The notes beneath the pieces are model-generated. The model searched no databases. It was given only the letters and a program-made list of their open reading frames with translations, and was not told the origin of the DNA. Source: Thoreauomyces humboldtii (taxonomy: Eukaryota > Chytridiomycota > Chytridiomycetes > Spizellomycetales > Powellomycetaceae). From it: DNA of 46,279 nucleotides. Made by a program: the position numbers and the translations under genes. How positions within the stretch are numbered: the stretch's first letter is position 1; the number at the start of each line of letters is the position of its first letter. The stretch lies in assembly GCA_027596035.1 (NCBI GenBank), contig JADGJA010000081.1, positions 1-46,279 on the forward strand, read 5' to 3'. Shown piece by piece: positions 34,625-45,112 of the stretch.

Positions 34625-34644
34625 AGAGCTCTCTCTCTCTCTCT
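34625..34644. repeat. CT dinucleotide tract in the ALG8 leader
   Basis: GAGAGCTCTCTCTCTCTCTC lies about 40 bp upstream of the ALG8 ATG at 34684, in the 257-bp region shared with the divergent glycosyltransferase gene. CT-rich tracts are common in fungal leaders and promoters; no specific factor is implied. Confidence 0.7.
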
Positions 34645-34683
34645 GTCCCAACGCAGAACCCTGGTTTGAAGAATCGAACTCAC

Positions 34684-36850
34684 ATGGTCAAACGAAGCAG
34701 CACGACTCGACGATCAGAAACCTCCCTTCAGGATGCCTTGAATGAAACGTCCCAGGACGGCAACCACCCGCAAGGCTACCGCGCCAATGCGAAGGAGCTC
34801 AACCGCAACGATCACGGTCCACTTTCCTGGGGCGCTTACGCCCCCACGCTGGTATTCGCCACCATCATCAAACTGCTTCTTATACCATCATAGTGCGTGA
34901 TGACTCGCTCAGCCGTCGCGACTCGGTCGATTCGTTGAGTCTGAGCGCCAGCGCTTCCCTAGCCACTCTACAGATTTTGAGGTCCACCGCAACTGGCTTG
35001 GCATCACCAGCAATCTCCCCATTGCTAAATGGTACTACGAGGTGCGCGCCATGCGGGCCTTATTGTGGCCCCCCGATCCGCCCCTAAAATCACTGGTGTG
35101 CGTTTCAGGAGACATCGGAGTGGACACTAGACTATCCACCGTTCTTCGCCTGGTTCGAGTACCTCTTGGCGCAAGGCGCCCGGATCGTTCATCCGGCCAT
35201 GCTCGATCTCGATGCCCAGAATCATGCGACTTGGCAGACCGTGTACTTCCAGCGCTTCACCGTCATCGTCAGCGAGCTGGTCTTTCTGTACGGTGCAGGG
35301 AGAGTCACCGGCCACGCTCCACGAGCTCATCGGACGTTGCTCCTGGCCATCGTGTTCCTGAGTCCTGGCTTGGCGATTGTGGATCATATACACTTTCAGT
35401 ACAATGGACTATTGTATGGCGTTCAGTTGCTTTCGACCGCGGCGATGATGGAGGTTCGATTCACCGAGATGCGCTGTGCCGAATTTTCTGATGGCCCGGA
35501 CTCTGACTATCACTTCTGCCCGTAGGATCGTCAACTCCTCGGAGGCATCCTTTTCGCCGTCGTTTTGAACTTCAAGCACATCTACCTCTACCAAGCGCCT
35601 GCGTACTTTGTCTATATACTACGGGCATATTGCTACAAGCCTGGTATGTCACACGCTTTCGGGCAGGGCCACAACAGGTACGCTGATCTGGAGATTGAAC
35701 CGTGCACTCGTTTCTACAGACGGGTTCTCATGGAAACGATTCATCGCAATCGGCTCGTCTACGCTCGGAGTCTTTGCGATCTCGTTTGGCCCCTTCGCAT
35801 CCCATCTTCCCCAAATCATCTCTCGTCTATTTCCGTTCAAGCGAGGGCTCTGTCATGCTTACTGGGCGCCGAATGTGTGGGCCCTCTACGCGTTCGCCGA
35901 TCGGGTCCTCATTCGCCGTGAGTATAGCAGCTTCCCGACGATTGCTGGTCTCCCATCTGCTGATCACAGGGTCTTCTGCAGTTGCACCTATACTGAAGAT
36001 CCAGGTCGCACAAGACACGGCATCATTTACTCGCGGCTTGGTTGGAGACACAGTCTTCGGAGTACTGCCCAGCATCCAACCGCTGCACACAATGATCCTC
36101 ACAATCATTTCCCAACTGGTAAAACTCCGCTTTTCCGTCGTTCTGCTCCCGGTCTACCTCTGACATATATCGCTCCTGATAGCCTGTCTTGGCCAAGCTA
36201 TGGATGAGACCAACGACGGACACTTTCCTGGATAGCCTCATCTTGTGCGGGTTCGGATCTTATCTATTTGGCTGGCATGTGCACGAGAAAGCTATCCTTC
36301 TTGTCCTCATTCCACTCAGGTAAGTAGACCAAAGATTTGGACGGGTGCTCCGAACATCAATCCTCATCGTTCAACAATAGTTTGGCAGTCCAGAGGTCAC
36401 CTAACCACGGACGCGCATTTTACATCCTGAGTTACGTCGGATGTTATTCTCTTTTCCCCTTGCTGTTTAAACCTGCTGGTATGCAAGAAGCTTCAGTATC
36501 CATTTCTGCGACGTTCCATCCTTGTCCTGAACAGTATTCTGATGCGTTTCGCAGAGACGCTAACCAAAACACTTATCCTTGCAACCTTTGCCATCTTCGG
36601 GCACCATGCCCTGAGGGTCCTGCACTCGGGCGCCCCACGACATCACACGTTTCACTTGAAATCGCACGAGACGGCCTATCTGGCCCTTTCCGCTCCACTG
36701 TTTCTCTACGCCGAGATCGCGTTCCCGCTCTTGGACGATGGGAGTGACACACGGGCCTTCCTGCCGCTGTTGCTCACGTCCGTGTACTGCGCCGGGGGAA
36801 TCCTGTACGGGTGGGCACTGCTGTACTGGGACGCTTTCCTTGGCTACTGA
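34684..36850 (+). CDS. ALG8: ALG8, dolichyl-P-Glc alpha-1,3-glucosyltransferase
   Basis: This is the polytopic ER enzyme that adds the second glucose to the lipid-linked oligosaccharide in N-glycan assembly. About nine exons are joined by small introns. Conserved blocks in order are [19 protein letters not shown] and [134 protein letters not shown] and [17 protein letters not shown]. These follow human ALG8 closely. The hydrophobic segments fit its usual 10-12 transmembrane helices. The ATG at 34684 is chosen because the hydrophilic Ser/Thr-rich N-terminus leads to the first helix [15 protein letters not shown]. It is distinguished from its paralogue ALG6 by the overall match, especially HIHFQYNG and [11 protein letters not shown]. 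Confidence 0.95.
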
Positions 36851-37711
36851 TGAACGGTGAACGACTCGAAGAAGACGAAATTCAAACAGTTCAACCGTCC
36901 TGCCTCGACATCAGCAAGCCAATGAGCGGACTCTCTCTAGCACCATGCTCCCGCCCTATGTGTGTGCGTGAGGGGAATCTCGAGTTCCATCGAGTAATGC
37001 AGAGTGGCTATGGGAAGAGTGAAGCCGCTGCCCCTTGGTTGGGAAGCGTGCGAGATGATTTGGTGGGTCCATAGAATGCTCATCGGACATCCGTTCAAAA
37101 CTTCATCAGCACAGGCGACGACAGGATGTGCATCATGGACGGCGGACCGACTTACCATGCAGGCACCCTCAGTGTACCACGATGGAAAATGAAAAGCGCG
37201 GAGATGTTCGTTGATTTGACACGCTTCATCGGGGTCCACGAGTAGATGCCCCGAAAACCATCAAAGCTGTACGGTGACCCGTGTCACTGGCAATGGAGAA
37301 AATGTAGACGAGGGTCCCCTTGACGACAAAGGGGGCCCCACAGACTTTCGAGGTGACGGCCGCCTCTCCAATTCTGGATAGGTGTGGCCGCTATCAAAAA
37401 TGTCCGCCGAGCACAATTGCCGTCATGGAAGTGGCCTTCAGAAAGTGCCAAGGATCGACTGACCAGGTTGAAAAAAAAGCTTAAGCAAAAAGCGTTGGTA
37501 AGGACAAAAGAAGAGAACCGAGAAGCACCCTCCCTGCTGAAAGAAGGGCTCGGAGAGAAGGTCTGACATCTATTACCTTCTTTAAACGCCGACAGACGGT
37601 CGTGAGGCTGGCGCAGCAGAGAAAAAAATGTGGCACGGTCTGCTCGGTCTGTGACAGTTTCCCATTTTGACAGCCATACGTAGCTTCAGATTCTTCCCCC
37701 TTGCCCAGACT

Positions 37712-37794
37712 GGACAAGGGAGATACAGACAAAGACCCAAGTACATGTACATCTCTCTCTACGGACAAGGGAGATACAGACAAAGACCCAAGTA
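37712..37794. repeat. 32-bp exact direct repeat pair
   Basis: The sequence starting GGACAAGGGAGATACAGACA and ending CCCAAGTA occurs at 37712-37743 and again at 37763-37794 with no mismatch. The 19-bp spacer begins CATGTAC; with the preceding GTA it forms the palindrome GTACATGTAC, followed by a CT tract. No open frame explains it. It could be a local duplication or the remnant of a mobile element. Confidence 0.85.
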
Positions 37795-38089
37795 AATCTT
37801 TACTCCTTGCCTTTGTGCGCATCTTTTGACTGGATCAGATTTGTGTCAGACAAGCTTCTCTCTTGGCAAACGGGAAGAAGGCGGTACAGACCTCCATTTT
37901 TTGTGTTCACCCATGGCCAGCTATATGTAGCGGCTTCAAGCGTCATGTCAAAAGATGGCTTGCGGATTTTGGCGGTTCCTCCTCATCCTGATCTCACGGG
38001 ATACACTCGAAACGTAGTCTATAGTGAAGTGTTAATTTAAATGATAAATATTAGATTTGAGAATGAGCTTATTAGAAAGTAGCCTGCAA

Positions 38090-38544
38090 GGGGTTTGGGG
38101 GACGCCGTCCCCCATGAGAGCGGGGCCAGGGGGCGCAGCCCCCGAAAGCAATATGCATCCATACTGAAGACTCAACTCATGTCATTGTACTTTGGATCGT
38201 GATGTAAGTGCGCCCGGGCTTGAAAGCTGGGAGTTTGGGGGACGCAGTCCCCCATGAAGCGGGGGCCAGGGGGCGCAGCCCCCAAATCAAAAATATATAT
38301 TCTTGGTCTTGCTCTGTTTAAAGTCCCTTATGAACAGAAACAACCTTTCAACTGGACTATTGATTGCACTGGCAGGGGGTTTGGGGGACGCAGTCCCCCA
38401 TGAAGCGGGGGCCAGGGGGCGCAGTCATATATACTTGGAGGTCTGGCTCTGTTCAAATACAATTAGATGTCACCTTGAACCCTATTATTACTTGCAGCGG
38501 GTTTGGGGGACGCAGTCCCCATCAGCGGGGGCCAGGGCGCCCCC
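38090..38544. repeat. array of four GC-rich double-hairpin repeats
   Basis: Four related copies lie at about 38090-38143, 38230-38283, 38375-38424 and 38498-38544, spaced about 120-145 bp. Each begins GTTTGGGGGACGCAGTCCCC, a hairpin with GGGGGA..TCCCCC arms, and continues with GCGGGGGCCAGGGGGCGCAG then CCCCC, a second hairpin. The last two copies are degenerate: the third loses the closing CCCCC arm and the fourth has shortened arms. Flanks of copies 2 and 3 also match loosely (ATATAT..CTTGG..GGCTCTGTT), so the true unit may be about 140 bp. The surroundings are much more AT-rich than the repeats. Confidence 0.85.
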
Positions 38545-38967
38545 GAATCAAAAGATTACCACCAACTTTTATGGTTCAAAAACCACCGGTAAAGCAACCG
38601 GCCCGACTAGCGTATCATGAAGAGAAGAGCGTCGCGTTGGGGTTTGTCGGACGTGTGAGTCACCAGGCAAAGGCTGTTGTGTGTCTTCTTTGCTGACGTG
38701 TGAAAAAGGGAGGAGGAAGGTCTGTCGAATGTGTTGACGACGGGGGCATCATCTCCCCAGCCCTTCGCAGCTTCGCAGGGCGGGTTGCATCCTACTCACC
38801 GTTAGTTCTCAGAGCACCCACACAGCTACAGCAACCGAGGACCGAGCAAAGCAGGGTATCCCAGCATTTTAGAGACGGCGTTCGTGCGTTGATAGCCATT
38901 CCTAGAGCATCTTTCAAAGTTGGCTCTGGTACCTTAACCGATTCTTCTGAGCTTTTACCCCTTGACA

Positions 38968-41900
38968 ATGGACGACCTGGGCGACCTGGCTTGGAAGTCA
39001 ATGGGGCTGGCAGCAAAGCCGGCACCTCGCGCTGGGAACACTCCTCTGAACCAGCTCTCAGGCACGGGGAGTCAACCGACATCGGGAACGTCTACTCCGC
39101 ATGGCAGAAACACCCCGCAGTCATACTCACCCTCCCACTCGGGTGCAAACACTCCGAGAATGGCACCCGCCACTCCATTCACTGCACCCGGTGGCAGCAT
39201 GATGCAACCGCTTGCCGGAGGGACACTCGGGAAGACCAACTTTTCCAGTCAGAATCAACCTCGCTCCAGAGCCACGTCTGCTCAGCCATTCGGGGCGGCG
39301 ACCCCTTCCGCGAGCTCTGGTGACGCGTTCGGTAACCTGGTCTCCTTCGGACAAGGGAAGCAGAACCTAGGCAACATGACCATGGATCAGCAACGGAAGG
39401 TCAACGAGCAGCAAAGGCTCCATCAGCAGCAACAGCAGCAGGCCGCTCAGAACAAACCGTCACCAGCCGCATCCGCCGGTGGCACCCCGTTTGATTTCGG
39501 GTTCGCAGGTTCAGCCTTCCAGGATCCACCACCAAAGACGGCAAGTCCAGGGACCTCCAACACGTTCGGAAAGCAGTCCTTCAGTCCGGCGCAGACCCCG
39601 GCGGGCGGCCTTCCTCCCGGTGCGATGATGCAAGCGGGTTTGCGACCTACGGTGCTATCACCGCACAACCAACCCAATTCCCAGCTTCCGAGCGGTGGTG
39701 ATCAGTGGAACCTTGACTTCTTCTCGGGAGCAGCGTCATCACCTGCCCTGTCTCAAGGCAGCGGTGCCGGAGATCCTCACGACCCCTTCGACATTGCTGG
39801 CCTTTCTGCGAAGCAGGCTCAGGTGCCGGGACAAACAAAAACATCCCAAGGGCACGACGACAACCCACTCGGACTTTTGGCTCAACCAGTCCAGCCAAAG
39901 CCGGCTGTGGCAGACAAACCCTCATTGCCTTCGCGTCCGGCAGCTTCTTCGGGACGTTCCAGTCCTGCACCTCCGAACGTCACATCCTCGGATGGAGCCA
40001 TAGCCCAATTGATGGACATGGGTTTTTCTGACGAAAGCGCAAAGAATGCTCTGGCGGCCTCGGGAGATGATCTGTCGTCCGCCATCGAGCTGCTCGTACA
40101 GAATCGAGCAGCCGAGGAGGAGAGCGGCAGGCGTGCGCGGGCGGCCTCGGCGGATCAGCTCGGGAAATCGCAAGATTCTTCCCCACGTCCGAGGAATCAC
40201 CGCGTGGACAAGTTCCGAGACGATTACGAGGACGAGTCGTCGGACTCCGATTACTCGGCCGCCCGGGCAAAGAACTCTACTGGTGGCTATGAGCACGCCC
40301 GTTCGTCGAGCTCGAGATCCGATCGTGCTGCTGTCGCACAGGAGAAGGTGATTCAGACAGCTAGCGCCATTGGCACTTCGGTCTTCAAGAACGCAAAGAC
40401 GCTTCTGTCCTATTCGAAGCAAAAGATCTCGGCGGCGGTGGAGCTGGCGCAAGCAGAAATGGACAAGGCATCCACTGGAGGAGCTCGAGGACCATCGGAG
40501 AGGCAATATCGCGAACGGGAAGATTCTAGGGAAAGGTCGTACCGCGAGACCGGCAGTAACGAAGAGCGTGGCGGGTTTCGCGATGATAGCGGAAGCAGTA
40601 GCGACGAAGAGCTCTCCCACCGAGCGCAGGCGTCTCGGCCCGCACCAAGTACTGCCGGAACCTATACGCAACCTCCGAAGGCGGCAGCGGCACCACCGAA
40701 TGACCTGTTTTCTTTCCAAGATGAGGAAATGACTCACAGCCCTGCTCGAAACTTTTCTCCGTCAACTGCGCAACCCTCACAATCCCCTCGAGCTGTCGCA
40801 ACTGCACCAAAACCACCGCCGCCCGTTAAACCAACGGTTACTGCCACACAACAACAGTTGCAAGAGTCTAGTCATCACAAAGAAGCTGGCAACGTGCACT
40901 TCAAAGCCGGACAGTTCGGCGATGCCGAAGCCTCCTACACTCTCTCCATCACCTCCCTGCCAGCGAACCACGCTCTCCTTCTCCCACTCTTCAACAACCG
41001 CGCCGCAGCCCGCATAAAAAACGGACACTATCGCGAAGCGGCCGAAGACTGCACGGCCGTTCAGGAGCTCGATCCTCGGGACGTCAAGAGTCTTCTGAGA
41101 CGGGCCACCGCGTGGGAAGCATTGGAAAAGTGGGACTCTGCGAGAGACGACTACAAGCTGGTCATGGCGATCGATCCGACCGTCAAGGCGGCGAGCGACG
41201 GCATGGGAAGATGCCAGAAAGCGCTTCGACCGTCTCCACCTGCAGGTAGTGCGCCTGTTTCTAACGCTTCGTCCGTTTCTTCTCCACCCGCCGCTGCGGC
41301 GCCCAAGGCTTCCCTCTTTGCGGCTTTTGAGGAGCCTTTGCAAAAGTGAGGATCAGGCGGTGCGAGGGACAAGTCATTGGGTCCCTATCTGATCGTAATT
41401 TTTCCTCTCTCGTCAGACAAATGGATCCGTCTGTCGCGCACGCCGTAAACACTGCAGTCCAGAAGCTGCGCGACCAGAACGTGTCGGCCGAGAACGACGA
41501 GAACGAGCGAGTGGCGTTCAAGGATCAGACAGACGACCTGGTAACGCCTTCACAACTTCCCTTCCCGATGTTTTCTTTATGCTCACGCTATTCTTTTGCT
41601 TTCCCTCCCCATCAGATCAACAGGTGGCGAAGAGGCAAGGAAGATAATCTCCGAGCCCTTCTATCGTCACTCGACCTGGTGCTCTGGCCAGAACTCAAGT
41701 GGACTTCCATCAACCTCTCGGAGCTCATCACACCGCAGCAGGTCAAGATCCGGTACATGAAGGCCGTCGGCCGCGTTCATCCCGACAAGGTGAGTAAAAA
41801 ACGAATTTGTTGTTTTCCTGGGCTGCCGCCCTCCTGACGATCGGGCTGACTTGACTACTTGGAATCTATAAGCTGGCGCAGGATTCCACGGTCCAGCATC

Positions 41901-41977
41901 GGATGATCGCCAACAGCGTCTTTGGGACGCTCAACAAGGGTTGGGATGCCTTCAAGACTCAGAATGGATTGAAATGA
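38968..41977 (+). CDS. SWA2: Swa2/auxilin-like clathrin-uncoating J-protein (UBA, TPR, J)
   Basis: Exons 38968-41345, 41417-41540, 41616-41789 and 41873-41977 give 926 residues. Auxilins recruit Hsp70 through a C-terminal J domain to strip clathrin from vesicles. Domains in order: a Ser/Thr/Pro/Gln-rich N-terminus beginning MDDLGDLAW with DPF (DPHDPFDIAGL) and NPLGLL elements that resemble adaptor- and clathrin-binding motifs; a UBA domain GAIAQLMDMGFSDESAKNAL (about residues 342-378); a TPR block with GNVHFKAGQFGDAEASY, NNRAAARIKNGHYREAAEDC and LLRRATAWEALEKWDSARDD (about 634-741); and the auxilin-type J domain with RWRRGKEDNLRALL, WPELKWTSINLSEL and the catalytic VHPDK, ending FGTLNKGWDAFKTQNG. 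Three small introns all fall in the C-terminal quarter. The combination UBA-TPR-J is the fungal Swa2 architecture. Confidence 0.94.
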
Positions 41978-42323
41978 CGGAACAATGAAGAATACCGTCC
42001 TTTGTCACTCGACTTCTCTGTTGCCGCTGCCCTCCCACTCTACCACCCTGATGCTTGCTCCTTCCTTTTTGAATCGGGACACCCTTTCGTCCTTCTCGAA
42101 CATTCCCTAATAACACCGTTTTTACGCCAATGTAGCGGACCATGGACTCGATGCTTTCAATGCGTTGAAGAAAGCAGAAGTCTATGTCCAATTGATGTGC
42201 ATGAAAGACAATATGAAAAAGGAGAGGAAAGTAGAGGAATGTTCTAAGGAGGCATGTATGTAGCATAGAGAAGACGCAACACCGAACCAACCGAAGAAGA
42301 AATGCAATGAAAAAAAAAGCGGC

Positions 42324-45112
42324 TCAAAAGTTTGTGATATCACGTCCAAAAATTGTGCTGAACCGATCCGATAAGCAAAGGGCGCCCATAAGTGTTTTTC
42401 GTAACAGGGAATCAATTGACTCACCTCTTCGTCCAGTCGATGGCGATGAGCACTCGCGTACGGAGAGACACCTGCTTGGCGATGTAGGCGCCTCTCCAGA
42501 GCAGGAAGGTTGCGAAACCGCCGCCCGTCTTCCCGCCTCCAAGATCGATTACAGCGTGTTCTTACACGAGAAAAAGCCAACGTCAAATCAGACGACCCTG
42601 CGTGACTTACAAAAGCCCAGGTAGCGAGAAACAGTTTCTCACCTCCACCGACGTAGGAGAAATTTCCGAGGTGTCGGTAGGAAAAGGGTTTCATCTGGGC
42701 TTCGGCCAGTTTCGCGCTTTCCGCGGACGAGGCGTAGGCGAGCTTGTTGAACTTTTGCGCGAGGTACTCGCCTTCCTGGCTGGCCACCTGAGCCGTGGCA
42801 GGGAGCGATGTGAGTTTCTTGTTTGTCTCATCCACGAGTCGCTGAGAAGGCGCAGGCGGAAACGTATGTCAGTTTGGTTGGTTTCATGTGACACCGCAAA
42901 TGAACTTTCATCTTACGCCAATCTCGGACATGTCAAGGGCATGGTTTTTGTCGAGATCATAATCATCGAAAAGATTCTGCAGTCTAACCAGGTGACAGGC
43001 GGTTTGAGGGTATTTGTCGACGATGCTGGAGACGACGGCTTGGAAGCCATCCCAGTCCAACGAATCCTTTCCGGTCGCTTCAAAACTAGAACACAGAAAG
43101 TAAATAAGATACCGTTGCGCACTCTCTGCCGTGAAAAAAAAAGCACGTACCTTTGCTTCACTAACTCCATCATGTTGGGGTTCTCAATGGTCGAGCAGTC
43201 GCCTAGCCTGCAGATGCGCACATTCAGATGATTGCGTTCCGGATACACATGCAACACTCAACTTACGCGTAAACGCCTTCAAGTCCCTTTACGCGTAACC
43301 GAGAATCTATCTCGATTGCTCGTTTGTTCTTCTGCTCCTCGACCTTGTCGGTCAAACGTTTCGTGAAAGGTCGCATCCCGACACCAGTACTACACAGACA
43401 GAATGCTTAGCTGCTTGCCGTACTTGGATAACGCAAGAATGACCTGACGCTCACTCACCTCCAGAGGCAAATTCCAAATGGTAGACTGGAAGCATAAAAG
43501 ACAGATGTTAGGTGGGAAAGAAGTATTTTCTGCAAACACGATACGACCTACTCGAATGTATCTGGTTGTCCCGGTGTAGGTTTCTTATTCTTGTAAGTGA
43601 GGACGCCTGGTTCCAGCTTGATAACTCGCGCGTTGGTGATAACATTAATGTGTTGCTTTCGGAATCGCTCCTCCGCGTAACTCGATATGCATTCGGCAAA
43701 CGTGTTCAAAATGTGATCCGCGCTTTGAATCACGGTCACACTGACACCGGAATCAGCCAGATCTGGGAAGTACTTTCGAAGGTCCTGCACGTGTTTTCGA
43801 GTTAATATTCGCGTCGCGGATGATGCGGTGTCGAAAGCATACATCATGTAAAAAATCGTAAAGCTCAGCAGCGTACTCAACGCCAGTTGGGCCGCCTCCC
43901 GCAATGACGAAGCTCAAAAGCCGCTGGAAGATACGGTCAGGTTGGTATACTAGGAAACGTCCGACATTTATGTGCCCTTACTTTTCGCTCTTGTTCCGAT
44001 GTCGTGGGAAGGGCGGCTTGCTCAAAGTTGCTCATGAGCTTATGCCTCAAATACCGCGCGTCGTCGATATCCTTGAGAAATCGCGCGTTCTCTGCAACCC
44101 CTGGAACGCCGAACGTGTTGTTCATCGCTCCGATGCCGATGACTGGGAATCGTCTTAGTCTCCAGATCCCGAAAGGCTAGCGCGAAAGATGTTCCCACAC
44201 ACCCAGCTTATCGTAAGGAATCAGGAAATGCTGTCCCGTTGCGGAAACCACTTCGACCATCTTGATATCGAGATGCAAGTCTATGCATGTGATTAGTTAC
44301 ATCAGAATACTGCCCCCTGGAGAGTACGAGACTACCTCACGCACCATACGCCGCTGCTTCACAGTAATGAGCCCGAGACCGCCGGCAGATCTTGCGAATG
44401 CTCTCGATCAAACTGCGACATTCGGTAGTACCGGTCGTTGCTTCGGGAAGAAGAGGCGTGAACAGGAAGTCTGTTGCGCGAATGTCCCCGAAGGTTGTGT
44501 CAGAGCATTCCGCGTAGAGTACAGCTCCCGGTAAACTCCCCGTATCGGCTCACAGTTTGTTGGCGATACGACTACCGTATAGTATGCGTTCTGCTCCAGA
44601 TCCTGGAAGAGATCTCCGATTCAGAGCCCCATTTAAACTCAGCCGTTGCTGTATGATGCTGTTGTCGTCCACACCTTGAGGATACTCGTCGCTCCCCATC
44701 CACTCCCTAGAACCACCAAGCGCGGCTTGTCGAGATCTGCCGGATCGCTCCCAAAGCTGGTAGCGACTGGCAGCTCGACGCCGTTGCGCATGACTGACGT
44801 CGGGTACTTTCCGTTCTTGTTGGAACCAGGAGTTGCGTTGGCCGCTGCATTGAAGATGGGATCTTCCTTTGCCTCCTCTGCGGCGATGTAGGCGGTTTCA
44901 CCGAACCACAGTGCGCCGGCCATTCCGAGAACCGCTACGCCCGCGATGGTCCCTCTCCCTGGACGCAATCCACTCTGCGTCGGTGATTGAATGGCGGTGG
45001 TTGAGGCGCTAGAGAGTCGTGCAGGGCGAGGAATCCCTGGGACGGCGCGGCGGACGAGTACTCGCCTTGACAATGCTAGGCAGCTTGCCAGACGAGGTTG
45101 GATCTTCAACAT
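42324..45112 (-). CDS. external alternative NAD(P)H:ubiquinone oxidoreductase with EF-hand (NDE type)
   Basis: This is a rotenone-insensitive type II NADH dehydrogenase of the outer face of the mitochondrial inner membrane. The N-terminus (MLKIQPRLASCLALSRRVLV) is a basic presequence, followed by a hydrophobic helix (IAGVAVLGMAGALWFG). The first FAD-binding motif is RLVVLGSGWGATSILKDLEQ across a splice. Next come NYFLFTPLLPEATTGTTECR, AMNNTFGVPGVAENARFLKD, SFVIAGGGPTGVEYAAEL (second dinucleotide fold) and NTFAECISSYAEERF. An EF-hand is inserted late (DLDKNHALDMSE, residues ideal at loop positions 1, 3, 5, 9 and 12), as in the calcium-regulated Neurospora NDE1 and plant NDB enzymes. The C-terminus reads FSYVGGGEKLF, ATFLLWRGAYIAKQ and, after the last splice, IFGRDITNF. 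It is rich in short introns (about ten). The start at 45112 is fixed by the presequence. Confidence 0.9.

Larger units (their letters stand above)
36851..38967. other. gene-free region carrying repeats
   Basis: This is the longest stretch without a supportable gene (2.1 kb). It holds a 32-bp exact direct repeat (37712-37794), an AT-rich patch (about 38030-38080) and an array of GC-rich hairpin repeats (38090-38544). Short open frames here, such as 38303-38620 plus, are translations of the repeats. The final 250 bp or so is probably the SWA2 promoter and leader. Confidence 0.6.

Noticed and set aside
38090..38544. Possible CRISPR-like array of regularly spaced palindromic repeats
   Set aside because: This is a fungal nuclear context, copies are degenerate, spacers are partly repeated and there are no cas genes.
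38303..38620. Open frame of 105 codons across the hairpin repeats
   Set aside because: Its peptide is just the translation of two repeat copies (GLGDAVPHEAGARG-like) and it lacks any recognisable fold.
36851..38967. tRNA or other RNA gene in the long gene-free region
   Set aside because: I looked for paired A-box and B-box (GGTTCGAATCC-like) sequences and found none in this or the other gaps.
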